In this document: positions 26,588 to 34,140 of the stretch, piece by piece
How positions within the stretch are numbered: position 1 is the stretch's first letter
Layout: every line of letters begins with the position of its first letter
DNA from: Xylanibacter ruminicola Ga6B6
Lineage (GTDB): Bacteria; Bacteroidota; Bacteroidia; Bacteroidales; Bacteroidaceae
Reading direction: 5' to 3'
NCBI RefSeq assembly: GCF_000687715.1
Contig: NZ_JHXD01000007.1
Span: 1-64,000, forward strand
DNA length: 64,000 nt
The notes under the pieces: generated by a model
Database searches by the model: none
Told to the model about the DNA's origin: nothing
The model's input: only the letters and a program-made list of their open reading frames with translations
Translations under genes and position numbers: made by a program

Positions 26588-26980
26588 ATGAAGGAATTAC
26601 TCTTGGTCTGCATTGGCAGCTTCTTTGGAGGTGGTGCTCGCTATCTGATTAGCAAGGCTGTTCAGTCGTGGGTAGCCACATTCCCGGTCTTCGACCGCCT
26701 ACCCGTAGCCTTTCCTTGGGGAACGATGGCAGTCAATGTCATTGGCTGTTTTCTGATTGGTCTGCTTTCCGGACTGTCACTCGGAGGACAGATCTCACCA
26801 ACTACCAAGCTGGTATTAGTTACAGGCTTTTGCGGTGGCTTCACTACGTTCTCTACATTCATGAATGAAAATCTGCTGTTGGGACGCGATGGCGCCATGC
26901 TTTCCGCAGTGCTATATACCCTGCTCAGCCTCGCCCTTGGACTCATTGCTGTAATCGCTGGTTATCAGATTGTGAAATGA
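26588..26980 (+). CDS. crcB: Fluoride ion channel CrcB/Fluc
   Basis: Dimeric inner-membrane channel exporting fluoride. The 130-residue protein has four hydrophobic segments, an N-terminal FFGGGARYLI motif, the buried Asn in MAVNVIGCF and the pore signature GFCGGFTTFSTFMNE with its two stacked phenylalanines. Length is normal. There is no fluoride riboswitch signature in the 45 bp between the tRNA-Ser terminator and the start. The gene stands alone; the kinase promoter follows it. Confidence 0.93.
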   Translation: MKELLLVCIGSFFGGGARYLISKAVQSWVATFPVFDRLPVAFPWGTMAVNVIGCFLIGLLSGLSLGGQISPTTKLVLVTGFCGGFTTFSTFMNENLLLGRDGAMLSAVLYTLLSLALGLIAVIAGYQIVK

Positions 26981-27016
26981 TCAGTGAGTGATCCATGCAG
27001 AAAACTCGATTTTCGC

Positions 27017-27047
27017 TTGCGAGTTTCGTTCCTTTTTTGTACCTTTG
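27017..27047 (+). promoter_or_regulatory. Promoter of the TPR sensor kinase
   Basis: TTG (27017-27019), 20-bp spacer, TACCTTTG (27040-27047), leader about 18 nt. Confidence 0.8.
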
Positions 27048-27069
27048 CGCCATAAAAAACAACTTAACG

Positions 27070-29115
27070 ATGACAAAACTCTGTATCAGACTGATATTCA
27101 TTACTTTAGCACTGTCAACTCTTGGTAGTTGCGAGCAAAAGCAACAAAATAATAATTTCGAGTCAGCTGAAGGTTATGGGATAGCCGACTCGATTGTTTC
27201 GGCTATTAGCGACGAACGCGACTGGCCCAAATTCCTGGCTACCTGCGACAGTTTCCAGCAGGCAGGCGACATATCGAGAGTAAAAGCTATTTTTTATAAA
27301 ACTGTAGCCTATAACCTGATGGGCAAATACCGTGCCTCGTTGAGTCTTTACAACCAGTTGGCCGATGTAAGCGTGAACGAACTGGTAACCGAGGCCGATC
27401 TCGAATCGTTCATCTACTCAAGTAAGGACTATGTACGTATGTTGTGCGATATGCGCCGCTACGATCGTGCCCTGCGACAGGCCCGTAATGCCGACCGCAA
27501 ACTCAGGGCTGCAGGCTACAATGAGTTTACCAACCATCAGGATATCGCCCAGATGATTGGCGAGTGTCAGCTCTGTCTGGGACAGAATGCCGATGCGATG
27601 CGTAACTTCGACAAGTCGTTGGAAGCCATCAAGAAGCGTCTGAAGACCAACAACGGCGACCTAGACCTGCGCGAATGCCAGAAAACCATGAACGCCATCG
27701 CCACCGTTTACATGCGTCGTGGTCACTTTAGCGAGGTTACCCCATGGATTCTGCGCCAGGACACGCTGTACGCCCAAGCCTTAAAGCTTCCCCACCCCGA
27801 CTCGGTTTATCTGGATGAGATGAAAGCCGAAATAAGCTACACGCGCGCCATGCAGGCACATGCAATGGGACGTATCGAAGATGCCGAGAAGGCGTTTGCC
27901 GACTACTCATCTACAGCCACATCCAAACAGCCAAGCAGTCTGATTAACAGCTGCCGATACCTGATGGCCACCCACCGATACGAAGAGGCTGCCAACAATA
28001 TGACCCAGCTTGATAAGTTTATGTCCGAAGGTGCTTACGAAGAAGCCGACCTTGAGAATATCGGCAGATTTATGATACCCAAATTCCACGTCAACCTGAT
28101 GGCAGGTCATCGCGACTCAGCACTCCAGGTAGCCACCAAGATTGCTAATCTGTACGATTCGGCCCTGGTACGTCAGAAAATTATCGATGCCGATCTGCTT
28201 TCTACCGTTTACGATACCGAGGGTAAAGAGCGCGAGATAGCCGAGCAGCGTGCCAAACTGAGCCATCAGCGCATGCTTTGGGTTATTGGCGTAAGCCTGG
28301 TATTCATCATTCTGCTGCACCTGCATCTGGTACAGCGTCGCAAAGCCTACAAGAAGCTGAGCGACACCAACAAACAGCTCATCGAGGCCAACAAGCGTGC
28401 CGAGGAATCGGAGCGCATGAAGAGTAAGTTTATCCATCAGATATCACACGAGGTGCGCACACCGCTTAATGTACTTTCGGGCTTTACGCAGGTACTGGCA
28501 GCCCCTGATATCGAGATCAGCGCCGACGAACTGCAGTCAATCAGCAAGAAGATTGTAGAAAACAGCGAGCGCATCACCCGTTTGGTTGATAAGATGCTTG
28601 ACTTGAGTATGGTTAACGCCCATACCTGTGCCGAGTGTAACGATAAGATATGCCCTGCCGACATCGCCTATCAGGCCGCCCAGCTGGCAGGCATTACACA
28701 GGCCACCCACCTCGACTTTAATCTTAAGCTGGGTGCACGCACCAGTCAGGTTATCCTCACCACCCATCTCAAATCGGCTGTCAAGGCCTTGGCATTGCTG
28801 CTCGACAACGCCCAGAAGTTTACCCAGCCCATCGCCTTTAAGGGCAAGGCGCCCGAAGGCAAGGCCAGCGTGGTACTCAATGTAAACATCGACGGACAGA
28901 ACGTGATTTTCAGCGTAGAAGATACAGGTATTGGTGTGCCAGCCGATCAGGCCGAGAATATCTTTACCGAGTTTGTGCAGCTCGACGAGTACACCGATGG
29001 TACAGGTATCGGTCTTTCGATAGCACGCTCACTGGCACGCAATTTAAAAGGTGATATCAAACTTGATACCACCTATACTGCCGGCGCACGCTTTATCATG
29101 CAGCTACCGATTTAA
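27070..29115 (+). CDS. TPR-containing sensor histidine kinase
   Basis: Predicted inner-membrane sensor of 681 residues. The N-terminus is a signal/lipobox-like segment (LALSTLGSC), followed by a helical TPR-type periplasmic region (about residues 30-395), one membrane helix (LWVIGVSLVFIILLHLHLVQ, about residues 404-423), a coiled linker, and the HisKA domain with His460 in HQISHEVRTPLNVLSG. The HATPase domain has LLDNAQKF, VEDTGIGVP and DGTGIGLSIARSLA. No receiver domain or DNA-binding part is attached and no response regulator is beside it, so it is an orphan kinase. An upstream in-frame ATG at 26995 precedes the promoter and is not used. Confidence 0.88.
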   Translation: MTKLCIRLIFITLALSTLGSCEQKQQNNNFESAEGYGIADSIVSAISDERDWPKFLATCDSFQQAGDISRVKAIFYKTVAYNLMGKYRASLSLYNQLADVSVNELVTEADLESFIYSSKDYVRMLCDMRRYDRALRQARNADRKLRAAGYNEFTNHQDIAQMIGECQLCLGQNADAMRNFDKSLEAIKKRLKTNNGDLDLRECQKTMNAIATVYMRRGHFSEVTPWILRQDTLYAQALKLPHPDSVYLDEMKAEISYTRAMQAHAMGRIEDAEKAFADYSSTATSKQPSSLINSCRYLMATHRYEEAANNMTQLDKFMSEGAYEEADLENIGRFMIPKFHVNLMAGHRDSALQVATKIANLYDSALVRQKIIDADLLSTVYDTEGKEREIAEQRAKLSHQRMLWVIGVSLVFIILLHLHLVQRRKAYKKLSDTNKQLIEANKRAEESERMKSKFIHQISHEVRTPLNVLSGFTQVLAAPDIEISADELQSISKKIVENSERITRLVDKMLDLSMVNAHTCAECNDKICPADIAYQAAQLAGITQATHLDFNLKLGARTSQVILTTHLKSAVKALALLLDNAQKFTQPIAFKGKAPEGKASVVLNVNIDGQNVIFSVEDTGIGVPADQAENIFTEFVQLDEYTDGTGIGLSIARSLARNLKGDIKLDTTYTAGARFIMQLPI

Positions 29116-29130
29116 TAATCAAATATTGTT

Positions 29131-29694
29131 TTAATCGTATACCTCTATCTCAATGCGATAAAAATCGCCCTCTTTTGTAATTGGGTACAAGGCAAACTGT
29201 GTTTCATAATTGCCGTCGCCCCAAGGGTTGGTAATATACAGGCGCTTATCGTCGGGCTTGGTAATCACGTTAAAGGTCTTACCGTTAAACTGCACCGTTT
29301 TCTCCTGAGCAATTCGTGCCAGGAAACGTTCGGCATCGCCCTTGTCTACGTAATAAAGACCTGCTGTTACTGACGAATCGAAACTCATGCAGAAGAAATA
29401 AGCATGAGGCGATGAGGTAGTAATCTCGTAGCCCACATCTTTCTTGTCGCCCTTCTTCACGCCGTGACCATAAACTACCTCGGCATAGTGTTTGTCGCCT
29501 TCCTGCACATCGTCTCTACAGATAAACTGCAGAGGTGTATTAGGCCTCCTGCCTGTGCCCTCGTAGTTGTACAGCAAGTCGAGCAGATTGGTAAGAGAAA
29601 TCTCCTGTCCCGTATCATCCGACGATGACGAGAGCGAGAAAACGCCCGCTGCTATAACAGCCAGAACCACGATTGTTGTTATAACCTTTTTCAT
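29131..29694 (-). CDS. Secreted/membrane-anchored protein of unknown function
   Basis: I do not recognise the family. The 187-residue protein has an N-terminal hydrophobic segment (MKKVITTIVVLAVIAAGVFSL), then a soluble part with many charged and aromatic residues, including YAEVVYGHGVKKGDKKDVGYE and the tail NYETQFALYPITKEG. No cysteine at a lipobox, no catalytic motif seen. It converges with the sensor kinase with a 15-bp gap and has its own promoter. Confidence 0.65.
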   Translation of the reverse strand: MKKVITTIVVLAVIAAGVFSLSSSSDDTGQEISLTNLLDLLYNYEGTGRRPNTPLQFICRDDVQEGDKHYAEVVYGHGVKKGDKKDVGYEITTSSPHAYFFCMSFDSSVTAGLYYVDKGDAERFLARIAQEKTVQFNGKTFNVITKPDDKRLYITNPWGDGNYETQFALYPITKEGDFYRIEIEVYD

Positions 29695-29737
29695 TTTACC
29701 TTTTTTACTTGTTATTTGGTTTTATTGAATTGCGGCA

Positions 29738-29768
29738 CAAAAGTACTAAATTAAACTTAATCCACCAA
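29738..29768 (-). promoter_or_regulatory. Promoter of the 29131-29694 gene
   Basis: Minus-strand TTG (29768-29766), 20-bp spacer, TACTTTTG (29745-29738). Confidence 0.75.
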
Positions 29769-29807
29769 CATTTTTGGTATTTATATGCTTAAATTATTTT
29801 TTTTTAG

Positions 29808-29815
29808 TACCTTTG
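29808..29815 (+). promoter_or_regulatory. Promoter -7 box of tRNA-Arg
   Basis: TACCTTTG, 20 nt before the mature tRNA. No TTG is present at the standard upstream spacing. Confidence 0.65.
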
Positions 29816-29835
29816 CACCGCATTTGGCAACACAT

Positions 29836-29907
29836 GCACCCGTAGTTTAAAGGATAGAATAACGGATTCCGGTTCCGTTGGTCACGGTTCGATTCCGTGC
29901 GGGTGTA
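29836..29907 (+). tRNA. tRNA-Arg (CCG)
   Basis: 72-nt cloverleaf: acceptor GCACCCG pairs with CGGGTGT (a G1-U72 wobble), anticodon loop TTCCGGT giving CCG, T-arm CACGG-TTCGATT-CCGTG, discriminator A. CCA not encoded. Confidence 0.93.
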
Positions 29908-30007
29908 CTGGTTTTTCAAACACAACGCTAATTAATGCTATCGCAAACATACCAAGCAGTACCACATATCCAATCAGATGCACGATTACCCCTAAAATCT
30001 GTTTCAT
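29882..30007 (-). CDS. Small membrane peptide, 41 codons, antisense to tRNA-Arg
   Basis: An ORF too short for standard gene finding: Met-Lys-Gln start, one strong hydrophobic helix (GVIVHLIGYVVLLGMFAIAL then ISVVF), and a short polar tail (EKPVHPHGIEP). Its last nine codons lie antisense to the 3' part of tRNA-Arg. Support comes from a perfect promoter upstream (TTTG, 20 bp, TACTTTTG) with a leader of about 28 nt. No homology or function can be claimed. Confidence 0.55.
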   Translation of the reverse strand: MKQILGVIVHLIGYVVLLGMFAIALISVVFEKPVHPHGIEP

Positions 30008-30039
30008 TTGTATTTTTGTTTATTTGTTTAATTACGCTG

Positions 30040-30071
30040 CAAAAGTAAAACAACTAATTTATTTACCCAAA
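30040..30071 (-). promoter_or_regulatory. Promoter of the small membrane peptide
   Basis: Minus-strand TTTG (30071-30068), 20-bp spacer, TACTTTTG (30047-30040). Confidence 0.75.
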
Positions 30072-30221
30072 TAAATTCAGCCAACGGGCTTTTCTAATCA
30101 GTAAAATGCCACGCACAAAAATACAACATAAGTTCTAAACTTTCCTAATATTCGCTGCAAAGGCACGTTTTATCGTAGTTTTTTATTTACCTTTGCCCCT
30201 GATTTTAATATGTTATGTAAT

Positions 30222-31268
30222 ATGATGAAGAAGATTATTTTTGCGTTGCTGGCAGGAATGTTGGTTTGCCAGCCCGCCGATGCACAGTTTTTAAAGAAGA
30301 TTTTCAAGAAGAAGGCCAAGACCGAGAAAAAGGCAAAGAAGAGTGCCGATGGTATCGATGATGCAGCACAGATTGCTATGGCCGATATAGCCACACTGGC
30401 CGATAACTCCAATAATCGCAATGCTTTTATGGGCATCCCCTTGGGCATCAAGGCCAACCTGTTCGAGAAGCAGCTGCTTGAGAAAGGATTCACCGAGCGT
30501 GTACTCGAAGGCAAGCACACAGCCAAGTCGTACATCTACGATGGCGAGGTGTACGGCGCCAAGTGTACTGTTACATTGGCCGTAAGCGATGGGACCGACC
30601 GCGTATATGCCGTTGATGTAACCGAAGATACCATCTACCCATCTTTAAAAGAGGTAAAGACCCGATTTGCCAAAGTAAAGGCCGAACTGCTTAAGGTTTA
30701 TGGTCGTGGCTTTGTAGATAATCAGGGCGAGGCCTACACCATCCAGACCCAGTTAGGCACCGTTAGCCTGCATTACGAGCGTGGTTCGCTCACCAGCAGC
30801 TATACCTTCGGTTTTGCACTCGACGATGCCAAGGCCTACCAGATGGCCTATAACGAGATGGACGACAAGGAGTACGAAACAGCTCCACGCACCATCGCCA
30901 GCGGACTGGCCTCAGCCTGCAACCATACCGATTTGGTAGGCTTGGGCGTGCTGCTGTATCAGAACCGCACCCTGAAAGGCGCGCAATCTGTACTCTCCAG
31001 CTACGATTACACCGTAGGCAAGGCCACAGCCAAAGTGCTGCCTGCCTCGTTTAAGATGGATGGCTATCAGGCCACAGCCTCGCTCGCCCGTCGCAAGCAG
31101 GCCATCACCGCCGTCACCCTCACCGCTACCGACGATGCCGAAGCCCTTTGCAAGGACCTCAAAACCTATGGTTTCACCAGCAACGATCAGAAAACATGGC
31201 GCCAGGGCAAGATGACGGCCATCGTAACCACCAACACCCAGGGCCAAGTAGTGCTTACATTTAAATAA
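30222..31268 (+). CDS. Secreted protein of unknown function
   Basis: A 348-residue protein with signal peptide (MMKKIIFALLAGMLVCQPADAQ) and a very basic stretch right after cleavage (FLKKIFKKKAKTEKKAKK). The rest is a repeat-like alpha/beta protein: segments around residues 60-180 and 260-345 look similar in length and hydrophobic pattern (for example GVYGAKCTVTLAV-like versus QAITAVTLTATD). I do not recognise a domain. A TACCTTTG box lies at 30188-30195; the ATG at 30222 is chosen over one at 30210 because the signal peptide starts there. Confidence 0.65.
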   Translation: MMKKIIFALLAGMLVCQPADAQFLKKIFKKKAKTEKKAKKSADGIDDAAQIAMADIATLADNSNNRNAFMGIPLGIKANLFEKQLLEKGFTERVLEGKHTAKSYIYDGEVYGAKCTVTLAVSDGTDRVYAVDVTEDTIYPSLKEVKTRFAKVKAELLKVYGRGFVDNQGEAYTIQTQLGTVSLHYERGSLTSSYTFGFALDDAKAYQMAYNEMDDKEYETAPRTIASGLASACNHTDLVGLGVLLYQNRTLKGAQSVLSSYDYTVGKATAKVLPASFKMDGYQATASLARRKQAITAVTLTATDDAEALCKDLKTYGFTSNDQKTWRQGKMTAIVTTNTQGQVVLTFK

Positions 31269-31356
31269 TTCACTATATTTTTAAAACTATCACCCCCACC
31301 CTCGCAATACCGAAAAGGTAAAGTTTATTAAGTAATACCCACATAAATTTGATATT

Positions 31357-32643
31357 ATGCGCGTAAAAAGATTATTAGATTTCCTGGATGCTTCGCCAGT
31401 AAACTTCCTGGCAGCACAAAATATCGCCACCGAACTTGAAAAGGCTGGCTATCGTAAACTCGACCCTCGCGAGCCGATTGGCAACGTGAAGGCAGGCGAC
31501 AGACTGTATGTAACCAAGAACGATTCGTCGGTCTATGCCTTCCATATCGGCCTTAAGCCTATGGCCGAGGCTGGGTTCCGCATGATTTGCGCCCACTGCG
31601 ATTCGCCTACCTTCCGCATCAAGCCCAATGCCGAGATGCTGTGCGAAGGTGGCATCGTAAAGCTGAATACCGAGGTGTATGGCGGTCCCATCATGTCAAC
31701 CTGGTTCGATCGTCCACTCACCATCGCAGGTCGTGTAATCGTGCGTGGCCAGGATGCACTCAACCCTCAGACACTGCTGCTGCACGTAAAACGTCCGCTG
31801 CTGCAAATCAGCAACCTCGCCATCCATTTCAACCGTCAGGTAAACGATGGCGTCAAGCTCAGCAAGCAAAAAGATATGCTCCCCATCTTGGGCATCATCA
31901 ACGATGAACTCGAAAAGGGAAATCTGCTCATGAATATCATCTGCGGCGAACTCAGCATCAAGCCCGAGGAGGTACTCGACTTCGACCTGTATCTGGCCGA
32001 CGCCACCCCCGCCTGCACGTTTGGTGTACACGATGAGTTCCTGTCGTCGGGTCGCCTCGACGATCTGTCGATGTGCTTTGCCGGACTTGAGGCCATGATT
32101 GATACCGATACAGCCGATGCCACCAAGGTGCTGGCCATTTTCGACAACGAGGAGACGGGCTCGCAAACCAAGCAGGGTGCAGGCAGTCCGTTCCTGGCCA
32201 TGATGCTGCAGCGCATCGCCCTCGCACAGAGCGGTAGTGTCGAAGCCTGGTATCAGGCCATCGAGCGTGCCTTTATGATTTCGGCCGACAATGCCCACGC
32301 CTGGCATCCCAACTACAGCGAGAAATACGACCCCACCAACCATCCCGTGCTGGGTGGCGGACCCGTTATCAAGTTTAATGCCGCACAGAAGTATGCCAGC
32401 GATGCTGTTTCGGCAGCCGTATTTGCCGAGATCTGTCGCCAGGCCGACGTGCCCTGTCAGCGCTTTGTCAACCACTCCGATGTGGCAGGTGGCAGCACGC
32501 TGGGAAACATCCTGGCATCATCCATCCCCCTGCGAGGCGTGGATATGGGTAATGCCATTCTGGCCATGCACAGTTGTCGCGAAACAGGCAGCGTGGCCGA
32601 TCACCTTTATACGGTTAAGGCCTTTACGCAGTTTTTTAAGTAA
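31357..32643 (+). CDS. apeB: M18-family aminopeptidase
   Basis: Cytosolic metallo-aminopeptidase of the aspartyl-aminopeptidase type, active as a large oligomer. The 428-residue protein has the M18 zinc-ligand motifs: ICAHCDSPTFRIKP (about residues 78-91), SSGRLDDLSMC with the bridging Asp, FDNEETGSQT carrying the catalytic Glu, and the late HSDVAGGSTLG. Length is normal for the family. A TAAATTTG box ends 5 nt before the ATG, suggesting a very short leader, but no -33 element is seen, so that promoter is weak evidence. Confidence 0.9.
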   Translation: MRVKRLLDFLDASPVNFLAAQNIATELEKAGYRKLDPREPIGNVKAGDRLYVTKNDSSVYAFHIGLKPMAEAGFRMICAHCDSPTFRIKPNAEMLCEGGIVKLNTEVYGGPIMSTWFDRPLTIAGRVIVRGQDALNPQTLLLHVKRPLLQISNLAIHFNRQVNDGVKLSKQKDMLPILGIINDELEKGNLLMNIICGELSIKPEEVLDFDLYLADATPACTFGVHDEFLSSGRLDDLSMCFAGLEAMIDTDTADATKVLAIFDNEETGSQTKQGAGSPFLAMMLQRIALAQSGSVEAWYQAIERAFMISADNAHAWHPNYSEKYDPTNHPVLGGGPVIKFNAAQKYASDAVSAAVFAEICRQADVPCQRFVNHSDVAGGSTLGNILASSIPLRGVDMGNAILAMHSCRETGSVADHLYTVKAFTQFFK

Positions 32644-32652
32644 CCCGATACA

Positions 32653-32760
32653 ATGAAGAAGATAATAGTTGTGGCAGTAGCTGCGATGATGGCCATCATA
32701 GTGCCATCATCGTGCAGCCACAAGGCCGACTGTATCCGCCACATCGCCGAAACACGATGA
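32653..32760 (+). CDS. Small lipoprotein-like ORF, possibly a fragment
   Basis: A 35-codon ORF starting 9 bp after the aminopeptidase gene. It has a clear lipoprotein signal (KKIIVVAVAAMMAIIVPSSC) followed by only 14 residues. It could be an intact small lipoprotein cotranscribed with apeB or the 5' remnant of a larger lipoprotein lost with the adjoining rearrangement; the methyltransferase remnant downstream favours the second. Confidence 0.4.
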   Translation: MKKIIVVAVAAMMAIIVPSSCSHKADCIRHIAETR

Positions 32761-32838
32761 TGGTGCGGGATACCAACTTTTGATTAAAACAGTTTGTACC
32801 CACGGGTGCGCAATGCTTTAAACACCGAGTTTTAGGTA

Positions 32839-32869
32839 TTGCGCACCTTATTATTTTGCCGTAATTTTG
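32839..32869 (+). promoter_or_regulatory. Promoter of the methyltransferase remnant
   Basis: TTG (32839-32841), 20-bp spacer, TAATTTTG (32862-32869), about 20 nt before the remnant's ATG. The promoter is still intact although the gene is not. Confidence 0.7.
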
Positions 32870-32895
32870 CACGCAGTAATCAAATATAAACAAGA

Positions 32896-33113
32896 ATGGG
32901 ATTATTAAAGTCGTTTTTTAATCAGTGTGCACGACCTGAAGGATCGCTGGGACGTGCCATGTTGTGTTTCATGAATTATACGCATGCACCACTTACCAAC
33001 TGGGGCCTGAAGCTTGTGAACGTACAGGATGGATGGACGATGCAGGATTTATACAAACAGAAATCCATCGCAAAAAGCCGACTTATGCTACAATTATGGG
33101 CTTAAAAGCATAA
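32896..33113 (+). pseudogene. Internally deleted class I SAM methyltransferase
   Basis: The first 48 or so codons (MGLLKSFFNQCARPEGSLGR..., then THAPLTNWGL, NVQDGWT) look like the N-terminus of a Bacteroidales SAM-dependent methyltransferase just before the SAM-binding DxGCGxG motif. That motif and the whole Rossmann core are missing. In another frame, from about 33033, DDAGFIQTEIHRKKPTYATI followed by MGLKA and a stop at 33113 reads as the C-terminal strand of the same family. The simplest reading is one internal deletion with a frameshift at about 33030-33040. The first frame stays open to 33105 with meaningless sequence. Confidence 0.65.
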
Positions 33114-33122
33114 TCAGAAATT

Positions 33123-33159
33123 AGCACCCTGCCTCGAATATTTCACGAAGCAGGGTGCT
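33123..33159 (-). terminator. Terminator-like hairpin after smalltalk gene
   Basis: Perfect 10-bp inverted repeat AGCACCCTGC / GCAGGGTGCT with an 17-nt loop, 24 bp past the smalltalk stop. The T tract is poor on both strands; it probably protects or ends both the smalltalk transcript and the convergent remnant. Confidence 0.6.
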
Positions 33160-33182
33160 TACTTAATAGGCCAGGTATAGTT

Positions 33183-33284
33183 TTATGCCCCCATGCAGCT
33201 GGTAGCGCCCAGCGCCGTAACAATCGCAGTAGCGATGCTGGCAATCATCTGGATGATGAACTTAACAGTTTCCTTCTTACTCAT
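33183..33284 (-). CDS. Smalltalk-type small peptide
   Basis: A 33-codon ORF (MSKKETVKFIIQMIASIATA, then IVTALGATSCMGA). Lys-rich start, one hydrophobic helix and a late Cys match the tiny Bacteroidales family named smalltalk in protein-family databases, which is typically found beside HU-type genes exactly as here. The final SCMGA is lipobox-like but the Cys comes late. It lies 16 bp after the HU gene stop. The start is fixed by a nearly perfect Shine-Dalgarno at 33288-33299. Function is not known. Confidence 0.8.
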   Translation of the reverse strand: MSKKETVKFIIQMIASIATAIVTALGATSCMGA

Positions 33285-33287
33285 AAC

Positions 33288-33299
33288 TCACCTCCTTTC
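33288..33299 (-). promoter_or_regulatory. Extended Shine-Dalgarno of the smalltalk gene
   Basis: Minus strand GAAAGGAGGTGA, a 12-nt match to the anti-Shine-Dalgarno end of 16S rRNA, 3 nt before the ATG (GTT spacer from the end of the match, GGAGG itself at optimal distance). No other gene in the window has anything like it. Confidence 0.8.
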
Positions 33300-33300
33300 G

Positions 33301-33873
33301 TTAGTTCATGTCCGAGCCTCCGCTGCCAGGCTGATTGCCGCCTCCGGTATTGCCACCGCCACCTGTGTTGCCACCTGTGTTGCCACCGGTATTGCTGCTC
33401 TGGTTGCCGCTGCTACCCGAGCCCGATGACGACTGTTCGTCGTCGAGGGTGCCGGCAAACGTCTCGGCATTAACAAACTCGGCCTTCTTGATGAACTCGC
33501 GACTCGAGATGTCGGTCTCGGTGCTCGAATCGGGCAGGAATCGGATGTGCAATCCCTTCAGGTTCTTCTGAGGCAGGAACTTGTCCTTGCTCTCGGCACC
33601 GCCCTCGGTGTTCTCCAGGGTGGTGAAGAAGATACCCAGACCGTCGATCTTCACTCGCTTGCTCTCCAGCAGCATCTCCACCAGACAGCTGCGGAACTTC
33701 TCCAGCACGCCGAACACCACGTCGGGGGTGTAGATAGAGCCGTGCTCACTAATGTGGTTCGCCAACTTGCGGGTGTTCAAGGTCTCGATGGTCTTCTGAT
33801 GGGCGAACCACTTGCCATTTACCTTCGAGTTCTTCACCTTGTTCTGCTTCAACAGATAAAATACTTTTGCCAT
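33301..33873 (-). CDS. HU-family DNA-binding protein with Gly/Asn-rich tail
   Basis: A 190-residue protein of the Bacteroidetes HU-like group. Residues 1-125 carry the HU/IHF-type fold variant (AKVFYLLKQNKVKNSKVNGK, VKIDGLGIFFTTLENTEGG, then NLKGLHIRFLP). The last 40 residues are a low-complexity Ser/Gly/Asn tail with repeated GGNTGGNTGG encoded by 15-bp direct repeats. This family usually sits beside smalltalk genes, phage-lysin-type amidases and VirE/DUF3987 genes, all of which are near here. It may act as a nucleoid or cell-surface DNA-binding protein; the tail length could vary by repeat slippage. Confidence 0.82.
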   Translation of the reverse strand: MAKVFYLLKQNKVKNSKVNGKWFAHQKTIETLNTRKLANHISEHGSIYTPDVVFGVLEKFRSCLVEMLLESKRVKIDGLGIFFTTLENTEGGAESKDKFLPQKNLKGLHIRFLPDSSTETDISSREFIKKAEFVNAETFAGTLDDEQSSSGSGSSGNQSSNTGGNTGGNTGGGGNTGGGNQPGSGGSDMN

Positions 33874-33961
33874 AATGTGTGTGTATTAATTAGACTTAAG
33901 TGCGACTGACTACATCGGGCAGCCGCTTCCCGTGTGTGCGTTTCATATCTGATTTGCACTG

Positions 33962-33993
33962 CAAAGGTACAAATTATTTTTGAAACTACCAAA
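33962..33993 (-). promoter_or_regulatory. Promoter of the HU-smalltalk unit
   Basis: Minus-strand TTTG (33993-33990), 20-bp spacer, TACCTTTG (33969-33962), giving a leader of about 84 nt before the HU ATG. Confidence 0.82.
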
Positions 33994-34075
33994 CATTTTG
34001 GTAATAATTTTACAGATACACAGTAAATTTTTATAACCATCACACCAGACAATCTGAACCGTAACTTTCAGCGCC

Positions 34076-34111
34076 CAGAAATTACGTTTTTAACCCTCAG
34101 AAGTTACGTTT
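34076..34111 (+). repeat. Direct repeat pair, operator candidate
   Basis: Two 14-bp copies, CAGAAATTACGTTT (34076-34089) and CAGAAGTTACGTTT (34098-34111), 22 bp apart, with a third inverted partial copy (AAGTTACGG on the minus strand at about 34059-34067). The spacing of two helical turns suggests binding by a dimeric regulator between the divergent HU promoter and the MITE-like element. Confidence 0.45.
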
Positions 34112-34140
34112 CTGCGATCGGGAGCAAACGAGCAGTTTTA

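Noticed and set aside
32761..32895. Hairpin with arms GGTGCGCAAT / ATTGCGCACC before the methyltransferase remnant as a riboswitch
   Set aside because: It overlaps the promoter region upstream of the transcription start and has no riboswitch core; more likely a terminator of the preceding transcript.
33340..33420. Short direct repeats as a CRISPR array
   Set aside because: They are 15-bp in-frame GGNTG-type codon repeats of the HU tail with no spacers.
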